From an uncultured Lachnospiraceae bacterium (GTDB lineage Bacteria; Bacillota; Clostridia; Lachnospirales; Lachnospiraceae), in contig CAJULP010000013.1 of assembly GCA_910587295.1 (NCBI GenBank), forward strand, positions 1-16,031: a stretch of DNA of 16,031 nt, given 5' to 3'. The notes under the pieces were generated by a model. That model saw nothing but the letters and a program-made list of their open reading frames with translations. It did not search any database and was not told where the DNA came from. Each line of letters starts with the position of its first letter. Within the stretch, counting starts at the first letter, position 1. A program made the translations under genes and the position numbers. This document shows, piece by piece, positions 14,227 to 16,031 of this stretch.

Positions 14227-15079
14227 TTATTTGGAAGTGAGAAACCTGTCAAAGTCCTTTGAAGGTTTCCAGTTGCGTGACATCACCTTTACATTGCCAA
14301 AAGGGTATATTATGGGGCTGATCGGCCCGAATGGCTCCGGAAAAACCACCACGGTCAAACTCATATTGAATATGTTAAAACGCACAAGCGGGGAAGTGAA
14401 GATTTTAGGATTCGACAATATTTCCAACGAACAAGAAGCAAAAGGAAATTTAGGCGTTGTTTTTGACTCCAATTATTTTTGCGATGAATGGAAAATCTCA
14501 CAGGTTGAAAAGTCCGTATCCGCTTTTTATGAAAACTGGGACAGGCAAAAATTTTCAGGAATATTGGACAAATTTCATATCCGGCCCTCCCAAAAAGTAA
14601 AAGAGCTTTCCAAAGGGATGCAGATGAAATTGATGCTTGCCTGCGCTTTTTCGTATGACGCAAAACTACTGATATTAGATGAACCTACCAGCGGGCTTGA
14701 CCCGGTTTCAAGGGATGAGCTTCTCCACATTTTGTCGGAATACATTGAAGACGGTGAGCATAGTGTTTTGTTCTCTACGCATATTACCGGGGATTTGGAA
14801 CGGGCTGCGGACTACATCACCTATCTCAGTTATGGGGAATTGTTTTTCAGCGGCGGCAAAGATGAATTTACAGATAGTTTCAGGATCGTCAAAGGCGGGC
14901 GCAAAGAATTATCTTCGGACATGCGTAAAAAAACACTTGGTATCAGGAACTTTTCAACCGGGTTTGAAGCTCTTGTCAAAACCGAGGATTTGAAACAGTT
15001 TGCACACTTAAATGTGGAACCGGCAGCCATAGATGATATTGTGGTATTTACCAGCAAGAGAGGTGAACGGCATGAATAA
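14219..15079 (+). CDS. ABC transporter ATP-binding protein (YtrB-like)
   Basis: This 286-residue ATPase belongs to an ABC-2 type exporter. Walker A is GPNGSGKTT (36-44), the signature LSKGMQM (130-136), Walker B LLILDEP (150-156), and the switch His188 lies in FSTHI. The C-terminal 80 residues form the accessory region usual in this group. The ATG at 14219 is used because GGAGG (14206-14210) lies eight bases upstream. The frame is open 30 codons further upstream, but that part is the remnant repressor tail rather than ATPase. Its stop overlaps the permease ATG (15072-15079). Relatives act in peptide or antibiotic export, or immunity. The substrate here is unknown. All catalytic motifs are intact. 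Confidence 0.92.
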   Translation: MNDYLEVRNLSKSFEGFQLRDITFTLPKGYIMGLIGPNGSGKTTTVKLILNMLKRTSGEVKILGFDNISNEQEAKGNLGVVFDSNYFCDEWKISQVEKSVSAFYENWDRQKFSGILDKFHIRPSQKVKELSKGMQMKLMLACAFSYDAKLLILDEPTSGLDPVSRDELLHILSEYIEDGEHSVLFSTHITGDLERAADYITYLSYGELFFSGGKDEFTDSFRIVKGGRKELSSDMRKKTLGIRNFSTGFEALVKTEDLKQFAHLNVEPAAIDDIVVFTSKRGERHE

Positions 15080-15722
15080 TATTTGGAAATCAGCAAAACT
15101 GGATTTTTCTTTAGTAAAGCCCTATGTGAAAACAATATGTTTCACCATGGTATTGCCTGTGGTATTTGCCGCGATCAACCGTTCTTTGCTGACAGGGATT
15201 TCGTTTGCCATGTGCTTTATCGCCATGACAACGGGATATACCTTTTCTATTGTGGAAAAGAACTCTATGGAACGGCTTTACGGTATTTTGCCAATCCGAA
15301 AAAGCGACATGGTCATCGGGCGGTATATTTTTATCATGATCATGGGCTTCACCGCACTGATATTTTCTTTAGTCGCACACCCTGTCATATTAACCATTTT
15401 GGGAGAAAGCATCGGCATATTCGATTATATAAGCGCCGCTGTCACAGGGATATTCCTTTTTGCTCTTTATACCGTTTTCCAGCTGCCCGGATATTATAAA
15501 CTTGGTTCTATCAAAGGCAGGGTATTTATGTATATCCCGGTTGCGGGTTTTCTGATCACCTTGCTGCTCATTACAAAAAGTCCTGTTGGCGAAAGTAAGC
15601 TGCTTTTTACAGTTATCAATTCCCCTATTCTGCTAATGTTATTAGCTGTCATTTTTGTTATTGCAATGTATGTTGTTTCTATATTGGTATCTATTAAGAT
15701 ATTGAAAAATAAAGAAATGTGA
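15072..15722 (+). CDS. ABC-2 type transporter permease
   Basis: This 216-residue membrane protein has about six hydrophobic helices, among them VKTICFTMVLPVVFAAI, YIFIMIMGFTALIFSLVAHP, VTGIFLFALYTVFQLP and a C-terminal LLMLLAVIFVIAMYVVSILV. The size and the motif EKNSMERLYGILPIRKSDMVIGRY between helices match the ABC2_membrane_5-like permeases that pair with YtrB-like ATPases. The ATG at 15072 overlaps the ATPase stop by eight bases and has AGAGGTG upstream. An in-frame ATG at 15033 lies inside the ATPase gene and is not favoured. It forms the channel of the exporter with the preceding ATPase. Confidence 0.88.
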   Translation: MNNIWKSAKLDFSLVKPYVKTICFTMVLPVVFAAINRSLLTGISFAMCFIAMTTGYTFSIVEKNSMERLYGILPIRKSDMVIGRYIFIMIMGFTALIFSLVAHPVILTILGESIGIFDYISAAVTGIFLFALYTVFQLPGYYKLGSIKGRVFMYIPVAGFLITLLLITKSPVGESKLLFTVINSPILLMLLAVIFVIAMYVVSILVSIKILKNKEM

Positions 15723-15731
15723 GGTGAGAAC

Positions 15732-15833
15732 ATGGATTTTACTGTTTTGATCGTAGGGCTTTTGATTGGTGTTGGAATACCGCTTAGGAACAAGGTTATA
15801 AAGGAATATAGGAAAAAAGGGAACAAGGACTAA
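15732..15833 (+). CDS. Small single-helix membrane peptide
   Basis: A 33-codon frame starts nine bases after the permease stop with a good GAGGTGAG site. It encodes MDFTVLIVGLLIGVGIPLRN followed by a basic tail (KVIKEYRKKGNKD). The hydrophobic stretch (3-18) would span the membrane once, with a positively charged cytoplasmic tail. It could be an accessory peptide of the exporter. I do not recognise the family. The last codons overlap the start of the KTR-like remnant in another frame, so its C-terminus may come from a fusion between two genes. Confidence 0.5.
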   Translation: MDFTVLIVGLLIGVGIPLRNKVIKEYRKKGNKD

Positions 15834-15966
15834 AATCCGCAAAGATACTGTCCTTATAAATTTCCCCTTATTTTGTCCTAAATGCAAACAGGAAAGCTTA
15901 ATTGAAGCAAAAGAATATCAGATATTTGTTATCAAAGAGCCAGACGCACAGACGCAGAGCCGATAA
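15802..15966 (+). pseudogene. KTR-family cysteine-rich protein remnant
   Basis: The frame open from 15802 to the TAA at 15964-15966 encodes RTKIRKDTVLINFPLFCPKC, then KQESLIEAKEYQIFVIKEP and DAQTQSR. This matches the C-terminal two thirds of the small cysteine-rich KTR proteins that occur next to accessory genes of conjugative elements in Firmicutes. Only the second CxxC pair (CPKC) is kept. The first pair and the start codon are lacking, as the upstream part is replaced by the 33-residue peptide gene in another frame. No ATG, GTG or TTG starts this frame. It is a truncated relic, and a hint that this end of the cassette derives from a mobile element. Confidence 0.75.
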
Positions 15967-15976
15967 CGCATGAGTT

Positions 15977-16002
15977 GTTTACTTTTAGTTATTATAGTAA
16001 AC
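15977..16002. repeat. Small AT-rich inverted repeat after the KTR remnant
   Basis: GTTTACT (15977-15983) and AGTAAAC (15996-16002) form a 7-base inverted repeat around 12 AT-rich bases. No T tract follows, so it is not a normal terminator. Such sites occur at integration points, but here this is a guess. Nothing else is recognisable to the end of the window. Confidence 0.3.
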
Positions 16003-16031
16003 GACGTTAATTCTTTCTGTTTGACTCTAGG

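Overview
The window looks like chromosomal DNA from a Clostridia-type Firmicute, most likely Lachnospiraceae (a Clostridium/Enterocloster/Hungatella-like gut anaerobe). This rests on AGGAGG-type ribosome binding sites, TTGACA/TATAAT-like promoters, a moderate base composition and the gene families present: an Rpn-type nuclease gene in a repeat setting, Trk potassium uptake, a Cache-AraC/LplB/LipO-type sugar locus, a DUF6034-like lipoprotein, and an ABC cassette headed by a YtrA-like GntR gene and followed by a KTR-like gene. The genus is inference only.

Layout. (1) 1-1413: a PD-(D/E)XK nuclease gene of the Rpn/transposase_31 family lies between two 66-base inverted repeats (81-146 and 1273-1338). 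Each end also folds into its own hairpin, and a short core motif recurs three times, so the block looks like a mobile or repeat-coupled module beside trkH. (2) 1419-4258, minus strand: trkA-trkH, a complete K+ uptake pair behind a good promoter. (3) 4380-7980: a collapsed carbohydrate-utilisation locus. An intact alpha/beta hydrolase overlaps the end of a broken membrane-anchored AraC regulator. Divergent from these is an LplB-like permease with an internal stop and deletions, fused in frame to a truncated solute-binding lipoprotein. (4) 8141-9916, minus: low-specificity threonine aldolase with its own near-consensus promoter, preceded by a flavodoxin-fold oxidoreductase with a four-cysteine motif. 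(5) 9970-13721, minus: an OmpR-type response regulator and sensor kinase (abutting genes), then a DUF6034-like lipoprotein. The lipoprotein's upstream region carries TTTACAA boxes repeated every 21 bp, a likely binding array for the regulator. (6) 13749-14088: divergent intergenic region full of nested inverted and direct repeats, ending in a strong promoter whose -10 box is overlapped by a palindromic operator. (7) 14089-15966, plus: an ABC exporter cassette in which the GntR repressor gene is reduced to its two ends, the ATPase and permease are intact, and a 33-residue peptide gene runs into a KTR-family remnant without a start codon.

How the parts work together. Trk and the two-component system look functional. 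The sugar locus is decaying by several independent deletions and frameshifts, yet its esterase is kept. The ABC cassette appears to have lost its dedicated repressor while keeping promoter and operator, so it may be constitutive or controlled in trans. The strongest candidates for something not well described are the Rpn gene with its inverted-repeat frame, the phased TTTACAA array in front of the lipoprotein, and the nested repeat block between the two divergent promoters.
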